From an uncultured Erysipelotrichaceae bacterium (GTDB taxonomy: Bacteria; Bacillota_I; Bacilli_A; Erysipelotrichales; Erysipelotrichaceae): DNA of 33,166 nt. Positions 23,236 through 31,360 of this stretch are shown piece by piece. A program made the position numbers and the translations under genes. Under the pieces are notes generated by a model. The model had not been told where the DNA came from, ran no database searches, and saw only the letters and a list, made by a program, of their open reading frames with translations. Location: positions 1 to 33,166 of the forward strand of contig CADABS010000052.1 in the NCBI GenBank assembly GCA_902786245.1, in the 5' to 3' direction. Position 1 is the first letter of the stretch; every line of letters starts with the position of its first letter.

Positions 23236-23675
23236 AAGTCAGGACGTCGGTCAGCGTTACGGCTGCGCAGTATTACAGGCATCTGTGCCGGGAGGCAGTC
23301 AAAGACATCCGTAAGGCATCGGGAAAAAACGTTACCCTGCAGGAACTGGAAGAAGGATATATGTATGTGCGGAAAATCACATACGGGAAACGTCCGGTGG
23401 ATATCCGGATGAAAGTCGGGCCGCTGATCGAAAACAGACTCTTCTGCGTCAGCTATGAGACAGAGGAGACAAAAGGCTCGTACAGCTATGATTTTTCAGA
23501 AGACAGCACAGGGACAGTCGTGACATACAGCGAAGATACGGAATATAAAGAACAGACGGTCGGCAATTATTTCGGCAGTCTGATAAAGAAGATGAGGACG
23601 AAAGCGACGCAGATGAAGATTCTGCGGAACATAGAAATGACGGAAACGTATATACAGAATCATGAAGGAGAATGA
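23232..23675 (+). CDS. DUF3284-like protein
   Basis: 147 residues starting at GTG within the mupG stop (GTGA overlap). The sequence is beta-rich in the middle (MYVRKITYGKRP, LFCVSYETEETKGSYSYDF, TVVTYSEDTEY) with a helical tail (NYFGSLIKKMRTKATQMKIL). This resembles the DUF3284 proteins that often accompany cellobiose/MurNAc PTS operons, with a START/polyketide-cyclase-like look. Function unknown; possibly lipid- or sugar-binding. Confidence 0.65.
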   Translation: MKVRTSVSVTAAQYYRHLCREAVKDIRKASGKNVTLQELEEGYMYVRKITYGKRPVDIRMKVGPLIENRLFCVSYETEETKGSYSYDFSEDSTGTVVTYSEDTEYKEQTVGNYFGSLIKKMRTKATQMKILRNIEMTETYIQNHEGE

Positions 23676-23680
23676 AGAAA

Positions 23681-24574
23681 ATGGTGGATATCAGACATCT
23701 TGGAACAGAGCAGAGAAACGATAAGACAAAAGACCTGGATACGATGAGCACAATGGAAATCATCCGGGTCATGAATGAGGAAGATCTCAATGTGGTGGCG
23801 GCTGTCAAAGAAGCTCTGCCACAGATCGAAACGGTTGTCGGGGCGATGGTCACGGCACTGAAAAACGGCGGCCGGATCATCTATGCCGGCTGTGGAACAT
23901 CCGGCAGAACCGGCATTATCGACGCGGTGGAATGCGGCCCGACGTTCAGCTGCACAACGGAATTTCTCGGTCTGATCGCCGGCGGCTACGGCGCGATCGT
24001 CAAGGCGGTAGAAGGCGCGGAAGACAAAGAAGAACTCTGTGTGCAGGATCTGAAGGACAATCACTTCTGCGAGAAGGACCTGCTTGTCGGCGTAGCGGCC
24101 AGCGGCAGAACGCCGTATGTCATCGGCGGAATCAAATACGCGAAGGAAATCGGCGCGAAGACGGCCTGTGTCTGCTGCAACATCGGCAGCCGGATCGGCG
24201 CCATGGTCGATTATCCGATCGAAGTCTATGCCGGACCGGAGATTCTGACCGGTTCCACCAGACTGAAATGCGGGACATGCCAGAAGGTTATTATCAATAT
24301 GCTTTCAACCTCTGCCATGGTCGCCATGGGCAAGGTATACAAGAACCTGATGGTCGATGTCATGGCTACCAATGAAAAGCTCGTGGAGCGCTGCCGTCAG
24401 ATCGTCATGGATGCGACCGGCTGCGATTATGAAACAGCGGATGAGACGCTGAAGAAGACGGACAATCACTGCAAGGAAGCGATCGTCATGATCCTTCTGC
24501 ATACAGATAAAGATACGGCAGAAGAGAAACTGCGCGAAGCAGACGGCTTTGTTCGCAAAGCGGTGCAGGCGTAG
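23681..24574 (+). CDS. murQ: N-acetylmuramic acid 6-phosphate etherase
   Basis: Cleaves the lactyl ether of MurNAc-6P to GlcNAc-6P. I use the ATG at 23681 because AAGGAG is 10 nt upstream; an ATG at 23672 is only one base from it. 297 residues with a SIS domain: RIIYAGCGTSGRTGIIDAVE, GVAASGRTPYVIGGI, GPEILTGSTRLKCGTCQKVI and KVYKNLMVDVMATNEKL. The family glutamate after TSGR...DA is kept. It completes the MupG-MurQ route to GlcNAc-6P; nagA/nagB are not here. Confidence 0.93.
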   Translation: MVDIRHLGTEQRNDKTKDLDTMSTMEIIRVMNEEDLNVVAAVKEALPQIETVVGAMVTALKNGGRIIYAGCGTSGRTGIIDAVECGPTFSCTTEFLGLIAGGYGAIVKAVEGAEDKEELCVQDLKDNHFCEKDLLVGVAASGRTPYVIGGIKYAKEIGAKTACVCCNIGSRIGAMVDYPIEVYAGPEILTGSTRLKCGTCQKVIINMLSTSAMVAMGKVYKNLMVDVMATNEKLVERCRQIVMDATGCDYETADETLKKTDNHCKEAIVMILLHTDKDTAEEKLREADGFVRKAVQA

Positions 24575-24598
24575 GCAGAAATACCCCCCTTTCTTAAC

Positions 24599-24628
24599 GG
24601 AACGTATGACCGTACGTTCCTTTTCTTA
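24599..24628 (+). terminator. terminator after murQ
   Basis: GGAACGTA and TACGTTCC make an 8-bp stem with a 6-nt loop, followed by TTTTCTT. It ends the MurNAc operon; the next ribosome site (CGGAGG) begins 3-4 nt later, so partial read-through into the acetyltransferase is possible. Confidence 0.75.
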
Positions 24629-24641
24629 AACGGAGGAAACC

Positions 24642-25580
24642 ATGGAAATCATTGAATACGATCAGAAATATGAGGCAGAGATCATAGCCCTCTGGAACAG
24701 AACATGCATATATGATCCGGTTACCGTGGAGAAGTTCAGAAACATGATCCTGCTGGATGAAAACTTCGATCCGTCCTTCTGCTGGATTGCCCTGGAAGAA
24801 GGAAAGGCAGCCGGATTCCTGTCAGCCATGAAACGGAAATATCCGTATGGAGAAAGAGGTCTGGAAGAAGACAAAGGCTGGATCCAGGTCATCTTTACGG
24901 ACAGGCCTGCGCAAAGGCATGGCATCGGCGGAAAGATGCTGGTGAAGGCAGAAAAAAAGCTGCGGGAAGCAGGTGCGAAGACGATCATTCTCGGCGCATA
25001 TTCTCCTTCCTATTTCTTCTATGGTCTAGACCCGGACCATTACGCGTCTTCTGTTTCATTTTTCCGCAAATACGGCTATACAGCAGGAGAAACGCATTAT
25101 TCCATGGGCATGGACCTGAGAGATTACCAGATGCCGGACAGGCTTCTGACGAAAAAGAAAAAAGCGGAAGAAAAGGGATACCGCTTCATCCCCTTTGATT
25201 ACAGCTATTGTGTTGCGCTGCCCGTATTCATGAAGGAAAACTTCGGCGGCGGATGGCGCAGGCACGCGATGGAAGCGATGCGCAGAGGAACTGCGGAAGA
25301 TGTGATCGTGCTCGCACTGAACCCGGAAGGAGAGATCATCGGCTGTGCCAACCGTGCTACAGACGGCAATCCATCCCGTTTCGGTCCGATCGGGATCGCG
25401 GAAGGATACCGTGACCGGGGGCTCGGTTCCGTTCTGCTGGGTACTGCCCTGGAAGAAATGCGCGGTAAAGGCATTGATGACATGTTCTTTATGACAACAG
25501 ATGAAGACGGCATGCGCTACTATCTGCGCAATGGTCTTCATGTGCTGCGCAGTTTTGTCTCCTGTCATAAAGATTTCTGA
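24642..25580 (+). CDS. tandem GNAT-family N-acetyltransferase
   Basis: 312 residues, with CGGAGG 6 nt before the ATG. Two GNAT folds lie in tandem: the N-terminal one has the acetyl-CoA loop DRPAQRHGIGGKML (R-x-x-G-I-G), and the C-terminal one GIAEGYRDRGLGSVLL. The N-terminal part contains a long loop with YSPSYFFYGLDPDHY as in related Bacillota proteins. Its place behind mupG/murQ suggests acetylation of an amino sugar or peptide from wall turnover, but the acceptor cannot be read from the sequence. Confidence 0.85.
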   Translation: MEIIEYDQKYEAEIIALWNRTCIYDPVTVEKFRNMILLDENFDPSFCWIALEEGKAAGFLSAMKRKYPYGERGLEEDKGWIQVIFTDRPAQRHGIGGKMLVKAEKKLREAGAKTIILGAYSPSYFFYGLDPDHYASSVSFFRKYGYTAGETHYSMGMDLRDYQMPDRLLTKKKKAEEKGYRFIPFDYSYCVALPVFMKENFGGGWRRHAMEAMRRGTAEDVIVLALNPEGEIIGCANRATDGNPSRFGPIGIAEGYRDRGLGSVLLGTALEEMRGKGIDDMFFMTTDEDGMRYYLRNGLHVLRSFVSCHKDF

Positions 25581-25643
25581 AAAAAGATAAAGGGGCTGTA
25601 ACGAGTAAGAGGATTTTGTAAAAAAATCCGCTCTTACAAAAGG

Positions 25644-26306
25644 TTACGGCCTCTTTTTTTCGTTCCGATGAAAGAAAAGAGCCTTATCCATTATTTCTTT
25701 AAGGAGTTCAAACACTTTTTTGTATGTTTTCCCCTGATATTTCTCACTGGATCCCCGCCATACAAATGACATCTTGTTGGCGTCCGCTTCTTCCTTTGTC
25801 CCATCGATCACTTCTGTCTTCGTGTCTATGTCATCCGGAAGTACTCTTTCCATGTATTTGTTCACCTCAGTCATGATCGTTTCCACACTGACTGCCAGAT
25901 CGTCATGAATGAACCGCTGGAATGACATAAAGGATGGTGTCTCGCCATCTCTGAATATCAGCCGGTAACGGATGTCGTTCCTGGCCAGATTTTCCATATC
26001 TCTGACGGAAGCGATACCGAGCTGTGTGTTGGCCAGTATTACTGCTTTAAGCATTTCCCGGCAGCCGAATCCATGGGAGCCGCGGCTGTTATTGACAACA
26101 TATCTGTAAACTCCTGACTCTGAAACCGCCATAAGTACCGTTCTGGCGATATCATCTTCCGGAATCAGAGTATTTCGATCCAATGTGACCGGAAGTTCCA
26201 GGGCAGTTTGTTCAAATGCGAATGGATTCGGATAACCATCCGCGCTATAATTGGTCTGTAAATTTGGCATAAATTTACTTTTGGGTGCGTTGCGGGTACA
26301 GCGCAT
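25644..26306 (-). pseudogene. N-terminal fragment of IS1182-family transposase
   Basis: Starts at ATG 26306 (MRCTRN) with GAGGAG 10 nt upstream. It reads the IS1182 N-terminal domain: LIPEDDIARTVLMAVSESG, SHGFGCREMLKAVILANTQL, GIASVRDMENLARNDIRYRL, ETPSFMSFQRFIHDD, then EVIDGTKEEADANKMSFVWR (first DDE Asp and the family ANK motif). After GKTYKKVFELLKE the frame runs into IS-end sequence and stops. With copy 1 it covers most of one transposase. Confidence 0.85.
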
Positions 26307-26310
26307 CCTT

Positions 26311-26493
26311 TTATTTCTCCTCTCTGATCTGCTTGCGAATAAGTTCTTTGACAGCACCCTGTTTGGATGGCTGTTTTTCAAGCCATTCAAGGATATCCTT
26401 GTCATTTTCCAGATGAAGTTTCATCTGGAACTGCTTCGTGTGCGAGGCATCATATTTTTTCTGAGCACGGTACTGAGCTTCTGATACAGGCAT
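26311..26493 (-). CDS. small ribbon-helix-helix-like protein carried by the IS
   Basis: 60 residues, AAGGAGG 4 nt before the ATG. A basic start (SEAQYRAQKKYDASHTKQFQ) leads to a strand MKLHLENDKD and helices ILEWLEKQPSKQGAVKELIRKQI, which looks like the RHH proteins of plasmids and phages. Its stop is 4 nt before the transposase ATG, whose ribosome site lies inside this gene, so the two are coupled. A passenger regulator of transposition is the simplest idea. An AT-rich palindrome lies 20 bp upstream. Confidence 0.7.
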   Translation of the reverse strand: MPVSEAQYRAQKKYDASHTKQFQMKLHLENDKDILEWLEKQPSKQGAVKELIRKQIREEK

Positions 26494-26512
26494 GTTTCCT
26501 CCTTATGATAAT

Positions 26513-26528
26513 ATATGTATACACATAT
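26513..26528. promoter_or_regulatory. candidate operator for the IS RHH-like protein
   Basis: ATATGT-ATAC-ACATAT is an inverted repeat with 6-bp arms, 20 bp upstream of the RHH-like gene start and inside the IS. RHH proteins often bind such short AT-rich repeats at their own promoters. Confidence 0.4.
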
Positions 26529-26614
26529 ACTATTGATTATACGTCAACTGAACAACATAAAAATCGAGCCTTTCGACTCGATTTATCGGGACTTACTCGT
26601 TACAGTCCCTTCTT

Positions 26615-28012
26615 TTATCTGTTTTGTGCATCCTGAATCGTATGATGGAGCAGCCAGAGAGCGAACAGGGATGCCAGTCCTTCGCCGACCGGAAGAGCAC
26701 AGGCAAGACCAATCTCCTGAAAGAGATGATCCAGCAGGAACATCATCGGGATGTAGAAGATGAGTTCTCTGACAAATGCATGGATCAGAGTCTCTCTGCC
26801 TTTTCCCATTGCCTGCATGCAATAGGAGGCATGATAGTTCATCATCTGCACCGGTGAGGCAAGACAGCGGATCCGCAGGAATACAGAGGCATAGGCGATT
26901 GTCTGCATCGCAGTTGCGGCATCGCCGGCTTTGATGCTCAGAAACATCTTTGCGGTACTGTCGGCGAACAGTTCGAAGAACAGGATACAGACAGCCGAGA
27001 CAGCGAGTCCGGCAAAGCGGGCAGTATTGATTGCCTTCTTCATACGGTCATGATCGCCGGAGGAATAGTTATAGGCAACGATCGGCAGCATTCCCTGGCA
27101 GATACCGACATTGACCGCATTCGGCAGACGCTCGACTTTCATAACGATGCCCATGGCAGCCAGAACCAGATCATTATGCGAGGATGCGATGATATTGACG
27201 CAGATATTGGCCAGATCGAACAGACCGGTCAGAAGCGCAGAAGGGACACCGACGGTAAATACGGCTTTGCGGTCGCGGGACTGTACTTGCAGTGCTTCTT
27301 TGAAAGAAAAGGACAGAGGCATCTCTCTGCCGGCTCTGCGGTAGGCATAGAGAAGATACAGACAGGAGATGGCATTGGAGAGGGCTGTTGCGATCGCTGC
27401 ACCGGTGACTTCCTGTCCTTTCGGCAGGATGACGAACATGAACAGAGGATCGAGGAAACAGTTCAGAATGCCGCCCATGGAAAGACCGAAACTGGCTTTG
27501 CCGGAGAAGCCGCTGTTGCGCAGAAGATGCGCAAGGGCCAGTGACAGGATGGCCGGCAGACTGCCGATGACGATGACGATCAGTGCATAACTGTGGGCAT
27601 AACCGATCGTCGCATCAGAAGCACCGAGAATCCGCAGGAGCGGATCCAGGAATACACCGGTCAGGGCGGAATATGTCAATGCCGTCGCAATGGCACCCCA
27701 GAAGCTGAATGCGCTGACGCTGCGAGCATCTCCTGTCTTTTTCTGTCCCATGAGTCTTGCGACATGGGAACCGCCGCCGATGCCGAAGAGATTGGACAGA
27801 GCGGTATTCATCATGACCATGGTCAGGGTGACGGAGGTAGCCGCCATCATATAGGAGTTTCCAGTCCGGCCGATAAAAAAAGCATCCACCACGTTATAGA
27901 TCAGATTGATCAGCTGGCTGATGACGGTCGGTACGGCCATCGTAAACAGTGCTTCAGGAATGGGAAGCTTTGAAAATAATTCGTCTTTGGAAATGTTCTT
28001 TGTCGTGTTCAT
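26615..28012 (-). CDS. MATE-family multidrug efflux transporter
   Basis: 465 residues from the ATG at 28012 (GGGGAA 8 nt upstream); longer in-frame readings are shadows of the reductase gene. Twelve membrane segments. Family features: FTMAVPTVISQLINLIYNVV, DAFFIGRTGNSYMMAA, NLFGIGGGSHVARLMGQKK, and the second half KVERLPNAVNVGICQGMLPI and ELIFYIPMMFLLDHLF. DinF/NorM-like Na+ or H+ driven drug export. The stop lies 7 bp from the IS copy, so its native terminator may have been displaced. Confidence 0.9.
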   Translation of the reverse strand: MNTTKNISKDELFSKLPIPEALFTMAVPTVISQLINLIYNVVDAFFIGRTGNSYMMAATSVTLTMVMMNTALSNLFGIGGGSHVARLMGQKKTGDARSVSAFSFWGAIATALTYSALTGVFLDPLLRILGASDATIGYAHSYALIVIVIGSLPAILSLALAHLLRNSGFSGKASFGLSMGGILNCFLDPLFMFVILPKGQEVTGAAIATALSNAISCLYLLYAYRRAGREMPLSFSFKEALQVQSRDRKAVFTVGVPSALLTGLFDLANICVNIIASSHNDLVLAAMGIVMKVERLPNAVNVGICQGMLPIVAYNYSSGDHDRMKKAINTARFAGLAVSAVCILFFELFADSTAKMFLSIKAGDAATAMQTIAYASVFLRIRCLASPVQMMNYHASYCMQAMGKGRETLIHAFVRELIFYIPMMFLLDHLFQEIGLACALPVGEGLASLFALWLLHHTIQDAQNR

Positions 28013-28150
28013 CTGTCTGTTCCCCGTTTTCAACACTGCAATTATAGTCTTCTTCCTGCGCAATGCAAAAGATTGTTTGCAAGGCAAAATCTTGTACAGG
28101 GTTTCTCTGTTCATATATGATTGGAATGACAGACAAAAAGGAGGCAGATA

Positions 28151-29071
28151 ATGAAATATGTACAATTGCCGCAGACAGATCTGAATGTTTCCAGAATCGC
28201 TCTGGGCTGTATGCGTATTGCCGGCAAAACCACAGATGAAGTCGAAGTTCTCGTGAAAAAAGCACTGGAGCTGGGAATCAATTTCTTCGATCATGCGGAT
28301 ATTTACGGCGGCGGCAGAAGCGAAGAACTGTTCGGCGAAGTGCTGAAGCGCAATCCGGAACTGCGGCAGAAGATGATCCTGCAGACAAAGTGCTCCATCA
28401 TTCCGGGAAAAATGTACGATCTTTCCAAAGAGCATATCCTCAGCAGCGTTGATAAATCTCTTGCCAGGCTGAACACGGATTACGTGGATGTACTGCTGCT
28501 GCACAGACCGGATGCCCTGTTTGAACCGCAGGAAGTCGCAGAGGCGTTCGATGAACTGTATGCCGCGAAGAAAGTACGCTGGTTCGGCGTATCCAACTTT
28601 ACACCCGGACAGATCCGGCTGCTGCAGAAGTATTCGAAGCACCCGATCGTCATCAACCAGCTTCAGCTTTCCATCGTTCATTCGGTCATGATCGATTCCG
28701 GACTGAATATGAACATGAAGGAAGACTGGGCCCAGGACAAAGACGGCGGCGTGCTGGATTTCTGCCGTCTCAATGATATTACGATCCAGGCATGGTCCAT
28801 CGTCCAGGCATCCTGGGCGGAAGGAAGCTTCATCAGCAATCCTTCCTATGAAAAGCTGAATACGGTACTGCAGAAACTCGGCGCAAAATACGGTGTATCC
28901 TCCAATGCCATTGCGGCAGCGTGGATCCTGCGCCATCCGGCCGGCATCCAGGCAATCACCGGAACGACCAGCCCGGCGCATCTGGAAGATACTGCCAGGG
29001 CAGCAGATATCTGCCTGACAAGGGAAGAATGGTATTCCCTGTACATGTCTTCCGGCAAGCCGCTGCCCTGA
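28151..29071 (+). CDS. aldo/keto reductase (YdhF-like)
   Basis: 306 residues, AAAAAGGAGG 6 nt upstream. TIM-barrel NADPH oxidoreductase with the tetrad: NFFDHADIYGGGRSEEL (Asp, Tyr), QTKCSI (Lys), VLLLHRPDAL (His). WFGVSNFTPGQI and the C-terminal QAITGTTSPAHLED (cofactor binding) are typical of the YdhF/OxyR-group reductases. It is followed by its own terminator. Confidence 0.92.
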   Translation: MKYVQLPQTDLNVSRIALGCMRIAGKTTDEVEVLVKKALELGINFFDHADIYGGGRSEELFGEVLKRNPELRQKMILQTKCSIIPGKMYDLSKEHILSSVDKSLARLNTDYVDVLLLHRPDALFEPQEVAEAFDELYAAKKVRWFGVSNFTPGQIRLLQKYSKHPIVINQLQLSIVHSVMIDSGLNMNMKEDWAQDKDGGVLDFCRLNDITIQAWSIVQASWAEGSFISNPSYEKLNTVLQKLGAKYGVSSNAIAAAWILRHPAGIQAITGTTSPAHLEDTARAADICLTREEWYSLYMSSGKPLP

Positions 29072-29099
29072 TCAGACAGATACGGTATTTCTTTCACAT

Positions 29100-29130
29100 G
29101 GAGGAGGCATTCAGCCTCTTCCGTTTTTTT
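29100..29130 (+). terminator. terminator after aldo/keto reductase
   Basis: GGAGGAGGC and GCCTCTTCC make a 9-bp stem (one G-U) with loop ATTCA, followed by seven T residues. Confidence 0.85.
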
Positions 29131-29164
29131 CTTCGCGTATACTGTTAAGAAGGAGGATGTGCAT

Positions 29165-29872
29165 ATGAAGAGATTTGAAAACAGAGTTGCCGCTGTCACG
29201 GGCGGTGCGCAGGGTATCGGAAAATGCATCGCCGAAGAATTCCGGAAGGAAGGCGCACAGGTCGAAATCATCGATCTGCAGGAAGGAGACTGGTTCTGCG
29301 GAGATATATCCGATCCGCATGTGCTGGAAGAATTCGCGGACATGGTGATCCGGAAACACGGGAAAATCGATTATCTGATCAACAATGCTCTGCCGCAGAT
29401 GAAGGGAATCGATACATGTACCTATGACGAATTCATGAATGCGCTGGCGGTCGGCGTGGCTGCTCCGTTTTATCTGTCCAAACTGTTCCGTCCGTATTTC
29501 AGCGATCATGGGTCGATTATCAATATTTCTTCTTCCAGAGACCGCATGAGCCAGCCGCAGACGGAAAGTTATACCGCTGCCAAGGGAGGCATCAGCGCTC
29601 TGACCCATGCCCTGGCGGTTTCCCTCGGGCCGAAGATCCGTGTTAATTCCATATCGCCGGGATGGATCGATACGCAGTACCGGGTGTATGAAGGACCGGA
29701 TGCGCTGCAGCAGCCTGCCGGCAGAGTCGGCAATCCGAAGGATATCGCAAACATGGTGCTGTATCTGTGTTCGGAAGAAGCCGGATTCATTGATGGAGAG
29801 AACATCTGCATCGACGGCGGGATGACGAAGCTCATGATCTACCATGGCGATCATGGCTGGAATCTGGAATGA
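29165..29872 (+). CDS. short-chain dehydrogenase/reductase (SDR)
   Basis: 235 residues from ATG 29165 with AGGAGG 8 nt upstream. VAAVTGGAQGIGKCIAEEF (NAD(P) glycine motif), IDYLINNALPQMK (NNA), SIINISSSRDR (catalytic Ser), SYTAAKGGISAL (YxxxK) and VNSISPGWIDTQ (P-G) are all present, so it should be active. The acidic IIDLQEGDW after the second strand favours NAD. Substrate unknown. Confidence 0.92.
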   Translation: MKRFENRVAAVTGGAQGIGKCIAEEFRKEGAQVEIIDLQEGDWFCGDISDPHVLEEFADMVIRKHGKIDYLINNALPQMKGIDTCTYDEFMNALAVGVAAPFYLSKLFRPYFSDHGSIINISSSRDRMSQPQTESYTAAKGGISALTHALAVSLGPKIRVNSISPGWIDTQYRVYEGPDALQQPAGRVGNPKDIANMVLYLCSEEAGFIDGENICIDGGMTKLMIYHGDHGWNLE

Positions 29873-29876
29873 TGTT

Positions 29877-29905
29877 TTGCCTAATCAGCCAAAAAACCTT
29901 ACTAT
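29877..29905 (+). promoter_or_regulatory. putative promoter of ktrB-ktrA
   Basis: TTGCCT (29877-29882), a 17-bp spacer and TACTAT (29900-29905) make a good sigma-A promoter, 22 bp before the ktrB start. Confidence 0.55.
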
Positions 29906-29926
29906 AGTAAAGAACAGAGAGCAGAT

Positions 29927-31348
29927 ATGAGTGAACCGATGAACCTGATTCCGATCAGCCGCAGAAAGACTTCATTTCTGGAAAGACTTGCAAAGGCATC
30001 CCGGCCGGAGATGCTGCTGCTGTATTCCTTCGCAACGATCATCCTGATCGGTTCTTTTCTGCTGTCTCTGCCGGTATCCAATGCCATCCGGCCTGCACCT
30101 TATATCGATAATCTGTTTACGGCAGTCAGCGCTGTCTGCGTTACCGGTCTTTCAACGGTTACGGCTGCTTCGCAGTACAGCACATTCGGCAAGATCGTCA
30201 TGATCTTTCTGATGCAGATCGGAGGTCTTGGACCGATGACGATCATCGCGGTCATCCTCCAGCAGAATCAGCAGCGCATGGATACGGTGGAGAAGAAACT
30301 CTTCGCCGCCGGTGCGGGAAAAAGCGATCTGCATGATGTGCCGCGCTATCTGCGCAGGATCATGCTGTATACACTGCTGTTCGAATCTGCCGGATTTGTT
30401 CTTCTGGGTCTGCGGATGACCGGTCTCTACGGGCTGAAAACAGGTCTGTTCAATGCCCTCTTCCTGTCTGTATCCGCCTTTACCAATGCCGGATTCGACT
30501 GTATCGGGGCAGACAGCCTGGTCCGCTTTGCCTCAGATCCCATCATCAATCTGACTGTCATGGCGCTGATCATCACCGGCGGTCTGGGATTCATGGTCTG
30601 GTTTGAACTGTCGGAAGTGACCCGCAGCCGGCTCGGTCAGGGCGATCTGTTTAGGACCAGATATAAATATCTTTCGGTACATGCCCGGGTTGTACTGCGG
30701 ACAACGGCGATCCTCCTGACGGCGGGTACGGTCCTGTTCCTGGCCCTGGAATTCAGAAACCCGATGCTTGCCGGCATGAGCGGTGCGGAAAAAATACTTG
30801 TCAGTATGTTCCAGTCCGTTACGCTGCGTACAGCCGGATTCTCGACCGTCGTCATCGGACGGTGCACAAGACCGACGCTGCTGATCATGTGCATATTCAT
30901 GCTGATCGGCGGATCGCCGGGAGGTACGGCCGGCGGAATGAAAACGACAACGGCAGCCGTTCTGTATAAGACCACGGTCAATGCGCTCGACCAGAAGCAC
31001 AAAGACGCTGTTATCGGACACCGCACCATTTCCGCATCTCTGCTGAAGCATGCGTTTATGGTCCTGTCCCTGTATATTTCCATTATCTTTGTGATGCTGC
31101 TGATCCTGACGATCAGCGAACCGGAAACACCGCTGCTCAATCTGATGTTCGAAGTCTTTTCCGCTATTGCGACGGTCGGTATCTCGACCGGCATTACCGC
31201 GATGCTTTCGGTGCCGGGAAGAATTGTCATCATGATCCTGATGTTCATCGGCAGACTCGGTCCGCTGAGTCTGTATGCCGCATTCCATAAACCGCCGAAA
31301 ATCAAGAATCATGTCACATATCCGGATGCAGAGATCATCATCGGATAA
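29927..31348 (+). CDS. ktrB: potassium uptake channel subunit KtrB/TrkH
   Basis: 473 residues, about eight membrane helices. Four pore loops with the selectivity-filter glycines: SAVCVTGLSTV, SAFTNAGFDC, SVTLRTAGFST, SAIATVGIST. GGSPGGTAGGMKTTT is the intramembrane gate loop of the third repeat (D3M2). With KtrA it forms a Na+-dependent K+ uptake system. KtrA follows after 12 bp. Confidence 0.93.
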   Translation: MSEPMNLIPISRRKTSFLERLAKASRPEMLLLYSFATIILIGSFLLSLPVSNAIRPAPYIDNLFTAVSAVCVTGLSTVTAASQYSTFGKIVMIFLMQIGGLGPMTIIAVILQQNQQRMDTVEKKLFAAGAGKSDLHDVPRYLRRIMLYTLLFESAGFVLLGLRMTGLYGLKTGLFNALFLSVSAFTNAGFDCIGADSLVRFASDPIINLTVMALIITGGLGFMVWFELSEVTRSRLGQGDLFRTRYKYLSVHARVVLRTTAILLTAGTVLFLALEFRNPMLAGMSGAEKILVSMFQSVTLRTAGFSTVVIGRCTRPTLLIMCIFMLIGGSPGGTAGGMKTTTAAVLYKTTVNALDQKHKDAVIGHRTISASLLKHAFMVLSLYISIIFVMLLILTISEPETPLLNLMFEVFSAIATVGISTGITAMLSVPGRIVIMILMFIGRLGPLSLYAAFHKPPKIKNHVTYPDAEIIIG

Positions 31349-31360
31349 CATGGAGGGTAT

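Larger units (their letters stand above)
25592..26608. mobile_element. internally deleted IS1182-family element, copy 2
   Basis: Shares its first 98 bp with 17010-17107 and its last 38 bp with 17652-17689. The right end adds a hairpin, AAATCGAG/CTCGATTT (about 26560-26584). Inside are the N-terminal part of a transposase and a small RHH-like gene. The C-terminal part is deleted between the left end and the GKTYKKVFELLKE segment. It sits between the GNAT gene and the MATE gene, 7 bp from the MATE stop codon. Confidence 0.85.

Noticed and set aside
28013-28981. Leftward extension of the MATE frame by over 300 codons
   Set aside because: It is antisense to the aldo/keto reductase, has no domain, and the MATE family begins at 28012.
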